A stretch of DNA of 64,000 nt from Emticicia sp. CRIBPO. Its GTDB lineage: Bacteria; Bacteroidota; Bacteroidia; Cytophagales; Spirosomataceae. Under the pieces are notes generated by a model. The model had not been told where the DNA came from. It did not search any database and saw nothing but the letters and a program-made list of their open reading frames with translations. The translations under genes were made by a program, and so were the position numbers. Positions 50,124 through 58,984 of this stretch are shown piece after piece. Location of the stretch: positions 1 through 64,000 of the forward strand of contig NZ_JAAAKV010000014.1 of NCBI RefSeq assembly GCF_009905725.1, read 5' to 3'. Position 1 is the first letter of the stretch. Every line of letters begins with the position of its first letter.

Positions 50124-50828
50124 TCACCTGCCTTTGCTTAGCTTCTCTGAGAAACTTTTAAATAACTTACTGTTTTTTATTTCCTGAGAAAAGAGGGCTA
50201 AATTATCCCCGTAAGCAGGATGTCCGTGGTGTAGATCGTACTCGTTGATGATCTGCCATAAAGCGGCCTGGGAATCTGGGTTCTTTCTGATATAGGCCGA
50301 AAGGATTTTATTTTCCTCTTCAAAATTGATCAGTTTTTCAACACCATCATATTCGTCTGATTTCACATAAAGGTGTGCCAGCTGCTTCTTCAGTGCCTTG
50401 TATTCATTGTTAAGCGGCGAATCAATATTGATTTCCAGTTTGCCGGATTCCTTTGTTAAGGAAACGGTATAAATCCCTTTTTCGATAAAAAACAGGTCTG
50501 AGATGTGTGGCTGGTTTTCGGCTTTTACGTCCAGATAAACGAATATAGCAGGTTGAGAATATTCAAGTGTACCCTGGAGTGAATTTTCGTTTTGTATATT
50601 TATGTAATAGGTAGCGTACGGGATGGACATGGTTTGTCTTATTGCTTTGTTGGTTTCTAACCGGAAGTTATGGAATTCTTCAAATCCTTCACTGGCCGGG
50701 GGAGGAGAGAGGACCAAACTGTCATGGATAAGAAAAGGGGCGTTTAATTTTATCTCAAATTTATCCTGGGATCTGGCAGAATTGGAGATCAGAGCAATAA
50801 AAAGGAACGGTAAAAAGGATTTCATCAT
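50124..50828 (-). CDS. Exported DUF4369-like protein lacking a thioredoxin domain
   Basis: 234 residues with a signal peptide (MMKSFLPFLFIALISNSARSQ). It reads like the N-terminal half of Bacteroidota TlpA/ResA-type disulfide reductases: the DUF4369 beta-domain with FFIEKGIYTVSLTKESGKLEI and IDSPLNNEYKALKKQL, then the helical linker with AYIRKNPDSQAALW and LFSQEIKNSKLFKSFSEKL. In those proteins a thioredoxin domain with CxxC follows; here the frame stops at KGR. The stop lies 53 bases from the right island repeat, so truncation by the event that set the island there is plausible. It may still be a folded protein. Confidence 0.65.
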   Translation of the reverse strand: MMKSFLPFLFIALISNSARSQDKFEIKLNAPFLIHDSLVLSPPPASEGFEEFHNFRLETNKAIRQTMSIPYATYYINIQNENSLQGTLEYSQPAIFVYLDVKAENQPHISDLFFIEKGIYTVSLTKESGKLEINIDSPLNNEYKALKKQLAHLYVKSDEYDGVEKLINFEEENKILSAYIRKNPDSQAALWQIINEYDLHHGHPAYGDNLALFSQEIKNSKLFKSFSEKLSKGR

Positions 50829-51319
50829 TGTAAGGGTTTATGTATTTTCTTAAACAGTTAAAGGGTGTTTTGTAGGATACATGCTGCTTTTAAACGGCTG
50901 AGAACAGTTCCGGGACTATTCTGATCAGGCATAGGCGTTGTATTGGTTTGTATGGTTGAAATAAAGGTAAATCGCTGATAGTTGAAATAAAACACTTTCT
51001 TACTTCTGATAAATAACCCAATCGGTCAGGTGAGCATACATCCAGAAATACTGCTCATCAGAAGTCTATTCAACTAACTTAGTCTAAGGTACGGGGTGTT
51101 TTTTATATTGTCAACTAAAAACTTAGTTATTTTTTTTAATCTTGTCGTTTACAGGCAAAGTCCGGTCAGTGTAGGGTTGAGAGGTCTTTTATGGTCAGCG
51201 TTAACTCTATTCCCGATGGTCCGAAATTCAATGATTGTCATAAAATGATTGTGCCTGAGTCTCAGTGATTTAGGATATCTTCGTTTTTTTTCTGGAAAAA
51301 ACCGGCTATATTGGTAATG
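50829..51319. promoter_or_regulatory. Divergent gap before the two-component system
   Basis: About 490 bases without a convincing gene. It holds a direct repeat GTTGAAATAAA at 50955-50965 and 50981-50991. Two related dyads follow: ACTAA-C-TTAGT (51073-51083) and AACTAA-AAAC-TTAGTT (51113-51128), the second followed by a T run. A -7-like TATCTTCG lies at 51276-51283 before the response regulator gene. None is assigned with certainty. Confidence 0.4.
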
Positions 51320-52018
51320 ATGAAAAAAATTATTCTTGTAGAAGACGAAGCTCATGTTGTTTCATTTATAAAAAAAGGGCTATCTGAAGAGGGCTTTGAA
51401 GTGACCGTGGCCTTTGATGGCAAAACGGGAATTCAGCTGATCAGGGAAAATGATTTTGACCTGATCATTCTCGATATCATGCTGCCGGAAAAAAACGGAC
51501 TGGAAGTCTGCAGTGAAATACGTGAGACCAATAAAATGGTTCCTATTCTGTTTCTGACGGCTTTGGGTACGCCCGAAAATATAGTGCTGGGACTCGAAAC
51601 GGGAGCCGATGATTACCTGGTGAAACCATTCAAGTTCATTGAACTGGTAGCCCGCATCAGGACGCTTTTACGCCGGGCCGAATATTCTGTGTCAGCTGAG
51701 CCGGATTCGATGGAGGAGCATATGTACAGGATTTCTGACCTGACACTGAATGATTATACCAAGACCGTGACGAGGGAAAATGAAACGATATCACTGACCA
51801 CCACAGAGTACCGTTTGCTGCTTTATTTTCTTAAAAACAAGAACAGGGTATTGTCCAGGGTGGATATACTGGATGAGGTCTGGGGTGTGAATTTCGACCT
51901 GGGAACCAACGTTGTGGACGTTTACGTTAATTATCTTCGCAAAAAAATTGACAGTTTTTCAGACCATAAATTGATCCATACCGTGATCGGCATGGGTTAT
52001 GTACTCAAAGAAAGCTGA
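51320..52018 (+). CDS. OmpR/PhoB-family response regulator
   Basis: 232 residues from the second of two adjacent ATG codons (51317 and 51320). Receiver domain: acidic pair Glu8-Asp9 in ILVEDEAH, phospho-acceptor Asp52 in IILDIMLPEKNG, and the conserved Lys in YLVKPF. Output: a winged helix (about residues 130-230; ISLTTTEYRLLLYFLKNKNRVLSR, LGTNVVDVYVNYLRKKID, HTVIGMGYVL). It controls genes after phosphorylation by the kinase encoded 23 bases downstream. The likely target site, TCTAAT repeats, lies just beyond the kinase gene. Confidence 0.93.
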   Translation: MKKIILVEDEAHVVSFIKKGLSEEGFEVTVAFDGKTGIQLIRENDFDLIILDIMLPEKNGLEVCSEIRETNKMVPILFLTALGTPENIVLGLETGADDYLVKPFKFIELVARIRTLLRRAEYSVSAEPDSMEEHMYRISDLTLNDYTKTVTRENETISLTTTEYRLLLYFLKNKNRVLSRVDILDEVWGVNFDLGTNVVDVYVNYLRKKIDSFSDHKLIHTVIGMGYVLKES

Positions 52019-52041
52019 AAATCAGTTTTAAAGACATCCTT

Positions 52042-53415
52042 ATGAAAACACAAACTAAAACCAAGCTTCTCCTGCTTTCGTCATTTCTGACTATCATATT
52101 CATTTTTAGCGGATTTGTCTATTTTTCCATTTCCAATTATTCTAATGATGATTTTTATAAATTGCTGGAAATAAGGGCGGTAACGGCTGCAAAGGCGGAA
52201 CTGAATGAGGATTCAAAAAACAGTGTGAAGGACATCAGAGACCTGCGGAACAAGTTTTTCGAAAAACTGCCGAATGAGCGTGATTACTTCTTTGAGATAT
52301 TGCCGGGTAAATCTTTTGAAAAAGAAGCCAAAAGTCTTGACCTCCCCAAATCATTTTTCGGAGAAATCATTGTGAATCAGAAAGCGGAGTACAATCACAA
52401 AAACATGTACTACAAAGGCATAAGATATAAAGCAAAAGGAGGCGACTATATCGTTATCGCTTCTGCCGAAAACTACATCGAACTTCACCATTCCGAATAC
52501 CTGCGTAGGACGCTGATCATCGCCATTATTTTGTCTGTTTTGTTTTCACTGATCATCTCCATTTACTTTTCGAAATATATCTTTAAGCCACTGGTCAGGA
52601 TTACTGAAAAGGTAAAGCAAATCAGTTCTGAAAATCTGCACCTCAGGCTCGATGTTAAAAACAGGAGCGATGAGTTGGGTGAGCTGTCGCAGACTTTTAA
52701 CGACATGCTGAACCGGATCGAGACATCTTTTGAGACCCAGAATAATTTTATCAGCAATGCTTCGCATGAGCTGAGAACTCCGCTTACGGCCATCATAGGG
52801 GAGGCTGATGTGGCCCTTTCCAAAGTCAGGAAGCCGGAAGAATATATTGAAACGATAGGCATTATCCTGCATGAAGCAGAAAAACTGGACAAAAAAACCA
52901 AGGCTTTGCTGTTCCTGGCACAGACCGGTTTTGACGGTAAGGTGCAGAAGTTTGACAAAGTCCGCATTGATCAGCTTTTGTGGGACGTAAAGGAAACCCT
53001 CGAGAAAATAGATGGTAAAAACATCATTCAGATGGACACGAGCCTGATGCCCGAGAATCCATCGAAAATGAAAGTGAGAGGAAATGAGCAGTTATTGCAT
53101 CTTGCCCTGACCAACATTATCTCTAATGCCTGCAAATACTCTGACCATAAGATGGTGAACGTATCTATGGGGGCGTCTGACAAAAGCGTTTTTGTCGCCG
53201 TAAAAGATTCCGGAATCGGGATTCCGGAAAATGAACTGAAGTACATCTACCATCCTTTTTTCCGGGCCTCAAACACCAAGTATTATGAAGGTTTTGGTAT
53301 CGGTTTGCCGCTTACCCGGAATATCATCAGGATGCATGAAGGTGAAATTATTGTTTCATCTCTTTTGAATGGAGGGACTACCGTTCAGATCAATTTACCT
53401 GCAGGGAATTATTGA
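52042..53415 (+). CDS. Sensor histidine kinase
   Basis: 457 residues. TM1 near 8-30, an extracytoplasmic part of about 125 residues with no family I recognise, TM2 near 156-178. A HAMP domain follows (FKPLVRITEKVKQISSENLHLRL to ELGELSQTFNDML), then HisKA with phospho-acceptor His242 in NASHELRTPLTAI. The ATPase domain has an N-box NIISNACKYS, G1 KDSGIGIPENEL and G2 GFGIGLPLTRNI. Pairs with the response regulator upstream; the operon downstream is its probable output. Stimulus unknown. Confidence 0.93.
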   Translation: MKTQTKTKLLLLSSFLTIIFIFSGFVYFSISNYSNDDFYKLLEIRAVTAAKAELNEDSKNSVKDIRDLRNKFFEKLPNERDYFFEILPGKSFEKEAKSLDLPKSFFGEIIVNQKAEYNHKNMYYKGIRYKAKGGDYIVIASAENYIELHHSEYLRRTLIIAIILSVLFSLIISIYFSKYIFKPLVRITEKVKQISSENLHLRLDVKNRSDELGELSQTFNDMLNRIETSFETQNNFISNASHELRTPLTAIIGEADVALSKVRKPEEYIETIGIILHEAEKLDKKTKALLFLAQTGFDGKVQKFDKVRIDQLLWDVKETLEKIDGKNIIQMDTSLMPENPSKMKVRGNEQLLHLALTNIISNACKYSDHKMVNVSMGASDKSVFVAVKDSGIGIPENELKYIYHPFFRASNTKYYEGFGIGLPLTRNIIRMHEGEIIVSSLLNGGTTVQINLPAGNY

Positions 53416-53445
53416 ATTCCTGAAAAAACAGGTATTTAACGGCTT

Positions 53446-53532
53446 TCTAATCTGATTTTAATCTGAGTGTGAAATTCTAATTGGATTCTAATTCCGGTCT
53501 TAAATGGCTCTAATGTGGAGATGATAGCTTTG
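53446..53532 (+). promoter_or_regulatory. TCTAAT repeat array and -7 box, probable response-regulator-controlled promoter
   Basis: TCTAAT at 53446, TTTAAT at 53457, TCTAAT at 53476, 53487 and 53509 (start positions). Two pairs are each spaced 11 bases start to start, one helical turn, as is usual for PhoB/OmpR-type dimers. A full -7 box TAGCTTTG is at 53525-53532, while no TTTG -33 box is present, as expected for an activator-dependent promoter. It lies directly after the kinase gene and 28 bases before the next ATG. Confidence 0.65.
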
Positions 53533-53559
53533 TATCATCAAACTAAACACATTATAGCA

Positions 53560-54060
53560 ATGATCAAAAATATTTTAATACCTACTGATTTTACGGTTGA
53601 ATCGCTTAATCTGGTTAAGTCATTTTTAAGACAGAAAAAAGATGACTTTACCTGTAATATCATTCTTCTGCACGGCACCAGTATGAGTGATTCTATTACT
53701 GATCTGTTGTTTTTCTCCAAATCCAGGTTCATCGACTCACTTTCAAACAAGGCTTTTGATGAAGCGTGCGACATCATCCGCAATAAATATGATTCTCAGG
53801 TCAATATCATCAAGAAAGATATATTTACGGGTAAAACCCAGGCTGCCTTTGATCATTTTATTGTCGCGAACAAAATTGTTGAAGCTTATATCCCGGCAGA
53901 GTATGTTTCCAGCAAGGTCAATCAGAACGGCATTGACATTATTCCCTTTATTAAAAAAAGCAGTCTGAATGTCAGAGAGGTGAAGTGGAGAAGTGCAGAG
54001 GCTGTTCCGGAAAAAGGAAAGCTGGCAGAAGTCTTTTTTAATCACGCCGTTTTAGAATAA
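53560..54060 (+). CDS. UspA-like protein
   Basis: 166 residues from ATG 53560; the frame is open further upstream but that part overlaps the promoter. The start MIKNILIPTDFTVESLNLVKSFL and the following CNIILLHG strand are those of universal stress proteins. The G-2x-G-9x-G(S/T) ATP motif of the family is not evident, so it may be a non-ATP-binding or diverged member. First gene of a tight three-gene operon (5- and 3-base gaps) that probably answers to the adjacent two-component system. Confidence 0.6.
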   Translation: MIKNILIPTDFTVESLNLVKSFLRQKKDDFTCNIILLHGTSMSDSITDLLFFSKSRFIDSLSNKAFDEACDIIRNKYDSQVNIIKKDIFTGKTQAAFDHFIVANKIVEAYIPAEYVSSKVNQNGIDIIPFIKKSSLNVREVKWRSAEAVPEKGKLAEVFFNHAVLE

Positions 54061-54065
54061 TAATT

Positions 54066-54515
54066 ATGAAAATCACATTGGTTTATCTGACCGTTTTCCT
54101 GACAGGAATCCTGGTCTTTGTATCCCTGATTTCATCTGCCCCGAGCCCGGAAACGGTAATTCTCGGAGAATGGAAAGAAATGAAGTGGGAATATGAAAAG
54201 GTAAATAAATCGGAAAATAAGGACTATTCCTCACATGAAACACAGGAGCAGGCCGGTCAGCACCTGATCATTCATCAGGCAGAAAACTGGACTTTTCTTC
54301 CGGGCGGAAAACTAAAGCTATCGGGTAAGAAAAACGATAAGATTGTCTCCTGGAGGATTAAAGGCCGGGGACATATTTTAGAATTGAAATATGATAACAA
54401 TTCAAAAGAGCACTATAATCTGACCCGGCTGGACGGGGACAAAATGGTTTTGAATTTTGAATCCGATATGCAGGTCAGGGGAATTGCAAAATTAACTTTT
54501 GAGAAACTTTTATAA
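54066..54515 (+). CDS. Exported lipocalin-like protein
   Basis: 149 residues. An N-terminal hydrophobic segment (MKITLVYLTVFLTGILVFVSLISSA) serves as signal or anchor. The rest is a small beta-barrel pattern typical of Bacteroidota lipocalin-like domains: ILGEWKEMKWEYEKV, NWTFLPGGKLKLSGKK, VSWRIKGRGHILELKY, YNLTRLDGDKMVLNFES. Role unknown. Middle gene of the operon: five bases after the UspA-like gene and three before the YoaK gene. Confidence 0.65.
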   Translation: MKITLVYLTVFLTGILVFVSLISSAPSPETVILGEWKEMKWEYEKVNKSENKDYSSHETQEQAGQHLIIHQAENWTFLPGGKLKLSGKKNDKIVSWRIKGRGHILELKYDNNSKEHYNLTRLDGDKMVLNFESDMQVRGIAKLTFEKLL

Positions 54516-54518
54516 TAT

Positions 54519-55319
54519 ATGCTTAGGAAATTCAGCAACAGCAGAACACTTGATGATAACCTGAAATTAGGGACTCTGACGGCCTTTTCGGCGGGTATGG
54601 TCAATATAGCCTCCCTGATGATCTTTTTCTCTTTCAGCTCCAATGTGACGGGCCATTATGCCATTCTTGCAGAGGAAATACTGAAAGGGAACTGGTATCA
54701 GGCAGGGGTGGTCTTTTCATGGATCTTCCTGTTTTTCTTCGGAAGTTTCGTGTCTAATATGATGGTCATTTATCTGAACGGCCGCAATGCCTATTTTGCC
54801 CACGCTTTACCGATCATACTCGAAATCATGTGTCTGGTGAGTGTAGGTATTTACGGGCAGTTTTTTTACCGGGAAACACTTACAGAAACTGAAGCTTTGC
54901 TTTGCCTGATGCTTTTTGCAATGGGGCTGCAGAATGGCTTGACAGCCAGTATTTCTAATTTTGCTGTGAAAACCACCCACCTGACGGGTATTACCACTGA
55001 CCTCGGTATTTTGTTTTCGATGTTTACCATGAAGAAATTCAGAGAGAATGAAATGCTGGTAGGCAAGGCCAAGTTACTGCTGAGTATAGTACTGGCTTAT
55101 GTGTTAGGGGCTGTATTTTCCGGCCTGAGCTATTTTGAGATCAAATTTAAGGTGTTTTACGTCGTAAGCTTTTTCCTGGTACTCGTGATTGCTTATGACT
55201 TCTCAAAAATCAGACTGCTGAGGTATCTGGCAGTAAACAGGACCAAAGAACCGGTAAGCAGAGATCCGAAATCCGAAACCCGGAAAGTAAGACAAGAAGA
55301 AGGCATTTCAGTAGTGTGA
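54519..55319 (+). CDS. YoaK/DUF1275-family membrane protein
   Basis: 266 residues with about six hydrophobic helices. Family marks are LTAFSAGMVNIASLMIFFSFSSNVTGHYA near the start, FGSFVSNMMVIYL, MGLQNGLTASISNFAVKTTHLTGITTDLGILF, and AYVLGAVFSG. DUF1275 proteins are of unknown function, probably transporters. The C-terminal about 30 residues are charged and cytoplasmic (TKEPVSRDPKSETRKVRQEE). Last gene of the operon; a bidirectional terminator follows. Confidence 0.85.
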   Translation: MLRKFSNSRTLDDNLKLGTLTAFSAGMVNIASLMIFFSFSSNVTGHYAILAEEILKGNWYQAGVVFSWIFLFFFGSFVSNMMVIYLNGRNAYFAHALPIILEIMCLVSVGIYGQFFYRETLTETEALLCLMLFAMGLQNGLTASISNFAVKTTHLTGITTDLGILFSMFTMKKFRENEMLVGKAKLLLSIVLAYVLGAVFSGLSYFEIKFKVFYVVSFFLVLVIAYDFSKIRLLRYLAVNRTKEPVSRDPKSETRKVRQEEGISVV

Positions 55320-55382
55320 TAGAATGAAATCTTCCACAACTTTTAAATATTAAGTGGTATAGGGTTATAATTGTTTCAAGTT

Positions 55383-55416
55383 AAAAAGGCTGCTTCTCAT
55401 AGAAACAGCCTTTTTT
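55383..55416. terminator. Bidirectional terminator between YoaK and RND genes
   Basis: AAAAAGGCTG (55383-55392) pairs with CAGCCTTTTTT (55406-55416). A on the left and T on the right allow termination from both convergent genes. Confidence 0.88.
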
Positions 55417-55432
55417 GTTTGTCTTATATTTT

Positions 55433-57817
55433 TCAGCCGTTCTTCAGCTTTTTATCTGTCTGTCTTTTATCCAATGTCATGATAAATGAGGGTAACACCA
55501 CCAGGTTGGAGATCATCCCCACCAGGAGGGTCATCGAAATAAGGAGACCTAAAAATACGGTCCCTTTGAAGCCTGAGGCCACAAAAATCCCGAAGCCAAA
55601 GAAGAGAATGATGGCTGTATAGAACATGCTGATGCCGGTTAGTTTGATGGTTTGGGTCACTGCCTCACCGATACTGAGGCCCTTACTCAGCTCTTCTTTA
55701 TATTTCGTCAGGAAGTAAATCGTACCATCGGAGGCTATCCCGAAGGCAATACTGAAGATCAGGGTGGTTGACGGTTTCAATGGGATCCCGAAATAGCCCA
55801 TCACACCACCGGTAATGATCAAAGGGATGATACTCGGAATCGTTGAGATCAGGATCGTACGGTAATTAAGGAACTGGGTGGCCATTACGATGGAGATCAG
55901 TACGATAGCCAGTAAAGTACTTTCCTTGAGGTTGCCCAGCAGGTAATTGTTTCCTTTGGTGAATACCACACCGTTGCCGGTCAGCTTAGCGTCTATCTGG
56001 GCCTCCTTAGGCTTCCACTGGTTCGCTTCCCTGTCAAAGTTGAAGATAGTGTCTGTTTTAGCCTGCAGCGTGTCGTAGAGTCGATTCATACGCACCGTTC
56101 CGACGTCACCACTCTGGAAACTCACCCGGGTATATTGTTTGGTGCTGTCGATAAAGGCAGCAAACATATTTTCTTTTCCTTTGATGCTGCCGGTATATTC
56201 TGCCAGTTTCTGAAGCTCCAGGGCTCCGGGCAGCTGGTAGTATTTGGAGTCACCCCCACGATAGCCCTGGTAGATGAACTTAAGTCCTTCCACCACAGAA
56301 ATAGGCTTGGTAAACTCAGGATGTTTGGCAAATTCATTTTGAAGAACCTTTATTTTGGTCAGAATAGCGGGATCAAAAACGCCGTTCGGATATTTGGTAT
56401 CAATACTGACCTCAAAAGGGATGACACCATGAAAATTCTTCTCAATCATTTTCAGGTCTTCATAAATCGGGTCATCCTCAGGTAAATCGTCTACCACAAA
56501 CCCCACGGCTTTTATCTGCATAATTCCATAGACAGAAGCCGCAACTACGGCGATGGTAAACCAGTAAAGCCTGGTCCTCCTGTTGTGAACAATGAAATTG
56601 ATGTATTCCAGGATCCTGGTGGTGTTCTTGTTTTCAAGGTGCCTGATCTGCTTATCTTTAGGCGTGGCGGCATAGCTGAAAATGATCGGAATCAGGATGA
56701 GTGAAATGATCCAGGTAGCCAGAACCCCAAGCGAAGCGACCAGCCCGAATTCAACCAGGAACGGGCTGCCTGTGAAGTAAAAAACAAAGAAACCGATGAA
56801 AGTCGTCAGGTTGGCCAGAAAAGTGGTCTTCCCGATTTTTTCAATGGAAGTTCCTAGTGAAAGCATCTGGTTTTTTGTCCGCAGGTATTCTTCCTGGTAT
56901 TTGTTGATCAGGAAGATAGAGTTCGGAATTCCGATGACGATGATCAGCGGCGGGATCATCCCGGTCAATATCGTGATCTTGAAGCCGAAAAGATAGATAA
57001 ATCCTACAGACCAGATCACGGAGATCAACACGACGAGCACCGCGAAAATAACCACGAGCTTTGATCTGAAAAAGAGGTAGAGAATCAGCGAAGTAATGGA
57101 AAATGCCAGCACGGTAAACATGATCAGTTCATCACGCACTTTTGACATGAAATTGGTACGTATGAACGGCATTCCCGAAAAGTGCACTTTGATTTTATGG
57201 GCTTCCCCGAATGCTTCCGCTTCTTTCTGGATTTCTTTGGTGATGGCAATCCGCCCTTTTGAGTTCATCTTAGACTGGTCAAAAGTAACAGCCATCAGGT
57301 GGGCCTTTTCGTCATTGCTGAACACAAAGCCTTTATAAAAAGGATAATTAAGGACTTTAGCATGAATAGAATCTACCTGCCACTGCTGGGTAGGACGCGT
57401 AGCGACAATCGGTTTGAAGTCGAATTTCTTCAGGCTGTCATTTCTCATGATTTCAAAAAGATTGGCATTGGAGGCCACATTTTTGATACCATCCAGCCCT
57501 TTTATTTTTTTTGAAAGATCATACCAGCCGTTAAAAACAGGCAAATCGTAAATTTTGTCGGTTTCGATGGCGATCACCATCACATTGCCATCTTCGCCAT
57601 ACCTGGCCTTGAAATCTTCGTAAAGCTTAAAATTGGGATCGTTTTGCGGTAAAATTTTAGCGAGTTCGTAAGACAATTCAAGCCTCGAAGCCATCCACCC
57701 CATAAAAATGGTGACCACTCCGATCAGGCATAGCCATTTTAATCTGTGCTCAAGAATCAGATTTGAAATACGCTGCCAAAAAGTATTAAGGAAAGAGGAA
57801 TTTTTTATGAATGACAT
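55433..57817 (-). CDS. RND/MMPL-type transporter
   Basis: 794 residues with the two-fold RND layout. TM1 near 15-45 is followed by an extracellular domain, then a cluster of five to six helices about residues 225-385 (AFSITSLILYLFF, GFKITILTGMIPPLIIVIGIPNSIFLINKYQ). A second large domain and a second helix cluster (about 640-785, RTILISTIPSIIPLIITGGVMG, IAFGIASDGTIYFLTKYKEE) follow. It resembles the MMPL/HpnN-like single-chain transporters that move lipids or hydrophobic compounds rather than tripartite drug pumps. No MFP or OEP gene is adjacent. Substrate unknown. Confidence 0.85.
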   Translation of the reverse strand: MSFIKNSSFLNTFWQRISNLILEHRLKWLCLIGVVTIFMGWMASRLELSYELAKILPQNDPNFKLYEDFKARYGEDGNVMVIAIETDKIYDLPVFNGWYDLSKKIKGLDGIKNVASNANLFEIMRNDSLKKFDFKPIVATRPTQQWQVDSIHAKVLNYPFYKGFVFSNDEKAHLMAVTFDQSKMNSKGRIAITKEIQKEAEAFGEAHKIKVHFSGMPFIRTNFMSKVRDELIMFTVLAFSITSLILYLFFRSKLVVIFAVLVVLISVIWSVGFIYLFGFKITILTGMIPPLIIVIGIPNSIFLINKYQEEYLRTKNQMLSLGTSIEKIGKTTFLANLTTFIGFFVFYFTGSPFLVEFGLVASLGVLATWIISLILIPIIFSYAATPKDKQIRHLENKNTTRILEYINFIVHNRRTRLYWFTIAVVAASVYGIMQIKAVGFVVDDLPEDDPIYEDLKMIEKNFHGVIPFEVSIDTKYPNGVFDPAILTKIKVLQNEFAKHPEFTKPISVVEGLKFIYQGYRGGDSKYYQLPGALELQKLAEYTGSIKGKENMFAAFIDSTKQYTRVSFQSGDVGTVRMNRLYDTLQAKTDTIFNFDREANQWKPKEAQIDAKLTGNGVVFTKGNNYLLGNLKESTLLAIVLISIVMATQFLNYRTILISTIPSIIPLIITGGVMGYFGIPLKPSTTLIFSIAFGIASDGTIYFLTKYKEELSKGLSIGEAVTQTIKLTGISMFYTAIILFFGFGIFVASGFKGTVFLGLLISMTLLVGMISNLVVLPSFIMTLDKRQTDKKLKNG

Positions 57818-57847
57818 TAAAACGGTTTATTATTGTTTAGGGCTATT

Positions 57848-57877
57848 CAAAAGTATCATTTTTAGCCGGATTGCAAA
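57848..57877 (-). promoter_or_regulatory. Promoter of the RND gene
   Basis: Minus strand: TTTG (57877-57874), 18 bases, TACTTTTG (57855-57848), both boxes full matches to the Bacteroidota consensus. Leader about 25 bases to the ATG at 57817. Confidence 0.65.
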
Positions 57878-57967
57878 AATAATAAATCTTAACCTTAAAA
57901 CGGAACAGAGAATGTTATTAGAGTAATAATTAATAAGAGATACGCATTTTAATCGACAAATGAAGGT

Positions 57968-58960
57968 TTATCGCCCGATGAGCCGGAATAAATAATCGGC
58001 AGCTTCGTTGGGGTTCAGCTCGTTCTTTCTTACTTTTTCTTCTGTAGCCCTCAGCTCTTTTTTGAATCCCGGATCAGAAAAAACAGATTGCAGCAGTAAA
58101 TTTTCCAGGTTTCTGGTCATCCAGTTGAGTTTCTGGGCTTGCCTTTTTGAATCCCAGTACCCGTTGATTTGCGTCGAGGTTTTGTAGGCATTGAGCATCT
58201 CCCGGATTTCGGCTATCCCGGTTTTTTCAAGAGAAGAGCAGGTCATTACGGGCACAGCCCACTCGCTTTCTGGTGGCGGGAAGAGGTGCAGTGTGCTTTC
58301 AAATTGTTTCCTGGTCAGCCCGGCTTTGGCAATATTGTCCCCGTCGGCCTTATTGATGACTATGCCGTCGGCCATTTCCATGATGCCCCGTTTGATGCCC
58401 TGAAGCTCATCTCCGGCACCTGTCAAGACCAGCAACATAAAGAAATCAACCATGTTTTTGACCATGGTTTCTGATTGGCCCACACCGACAGTTTCAATGA
58501 CGATGACTTCAAACCCTGCGGCTTCGCAGAGGATGATGCTTTCTAGGGTTTTATTGGCTACGCCGCCCACTTCTTTTCCGGCCGGGCTGGGCCTGATAAA
58601 AGCCAGAGGGTTTCTTGATAAAGCATCCATCCGGGTTTTGTCACCCAGGATACTCCCGCCGCTGATTTTGCTGCTGGGGTCAATGGCGAGCACGGCTATT
58701 TTCTTATTTCCGGCAGTGATGTACTCTCCGAAGGCTTCGATAAAAGTACTTTTTCCCGCACCGGGAACACCCGTTATGCCGATCCTGATCGATTGGCCTG
58801 AGTAGGGCAGGAGTGCATTGATCAGTTGATTGGCCAGGGGCCGGTCCTGTTCCAGTTTACTTTCAATGAGCGTAATGGCTTTGCTCAGTATCAGTTTGTT
58901 GCCGGATCTGATACCCTGGAAATATGCTTCGAAAGATAACCTGCTTCTGGCCATAGTCAT
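57968..58960 (-). CDS. meaB: Methylmalonyl-CoA mutase-associated GTPase
   Basis: 330 residues. Walker A IGITGVPGAGKSTFIEAFG (about 57-75), AIDPSSKISGGSILGDKTRM, RPSPAGKEVGGVANKT, VIVIETVGVGQSETMV and the base-recognition VINKADGD are all hallmarks of MeaB/ArgK G3E GTPases. It loads and protects adenosylcobalamin in methylmalonyl-CoA mutase. The mutase genes are not in this window. A second in-frame ATG two codons in (58954) is an alternative start. Upstream lies the YjjX-type gene, 24 bases away on the same strand. Confidence 0.94.
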   Translation of the reverse strand: MTMARSRLSFEAYFQGIRSGNKLILSKAITLIESKLEQDRPLANQLINALLPYSGQSIRIGITGVPGAGKSTFIEAFGEYITAGNKKIAVLAIDPSSKISGGSILGDKTRMDALSRNPLAFIRPSPAGKEVGGVANKTLESIILCEAAGFEVIVIETVGVGQSETMVKNMVDFFMLLVLTGAGDELQGIKRGIMEMADGIVINKADGDNIAKAGLTRKQFESTLHLFPPPESEWAVPVMTCSSLEKTGIAEIREMLNAYKTSTQINGYWDSKRQAQKLNWMTRNLENLLLQSVFSDPGFKKELRATEEKVRKNELNPNEAADYLFRLIGR

Positions 58961-58984
58961 TTTTTAATCAACGCAAATTACACT

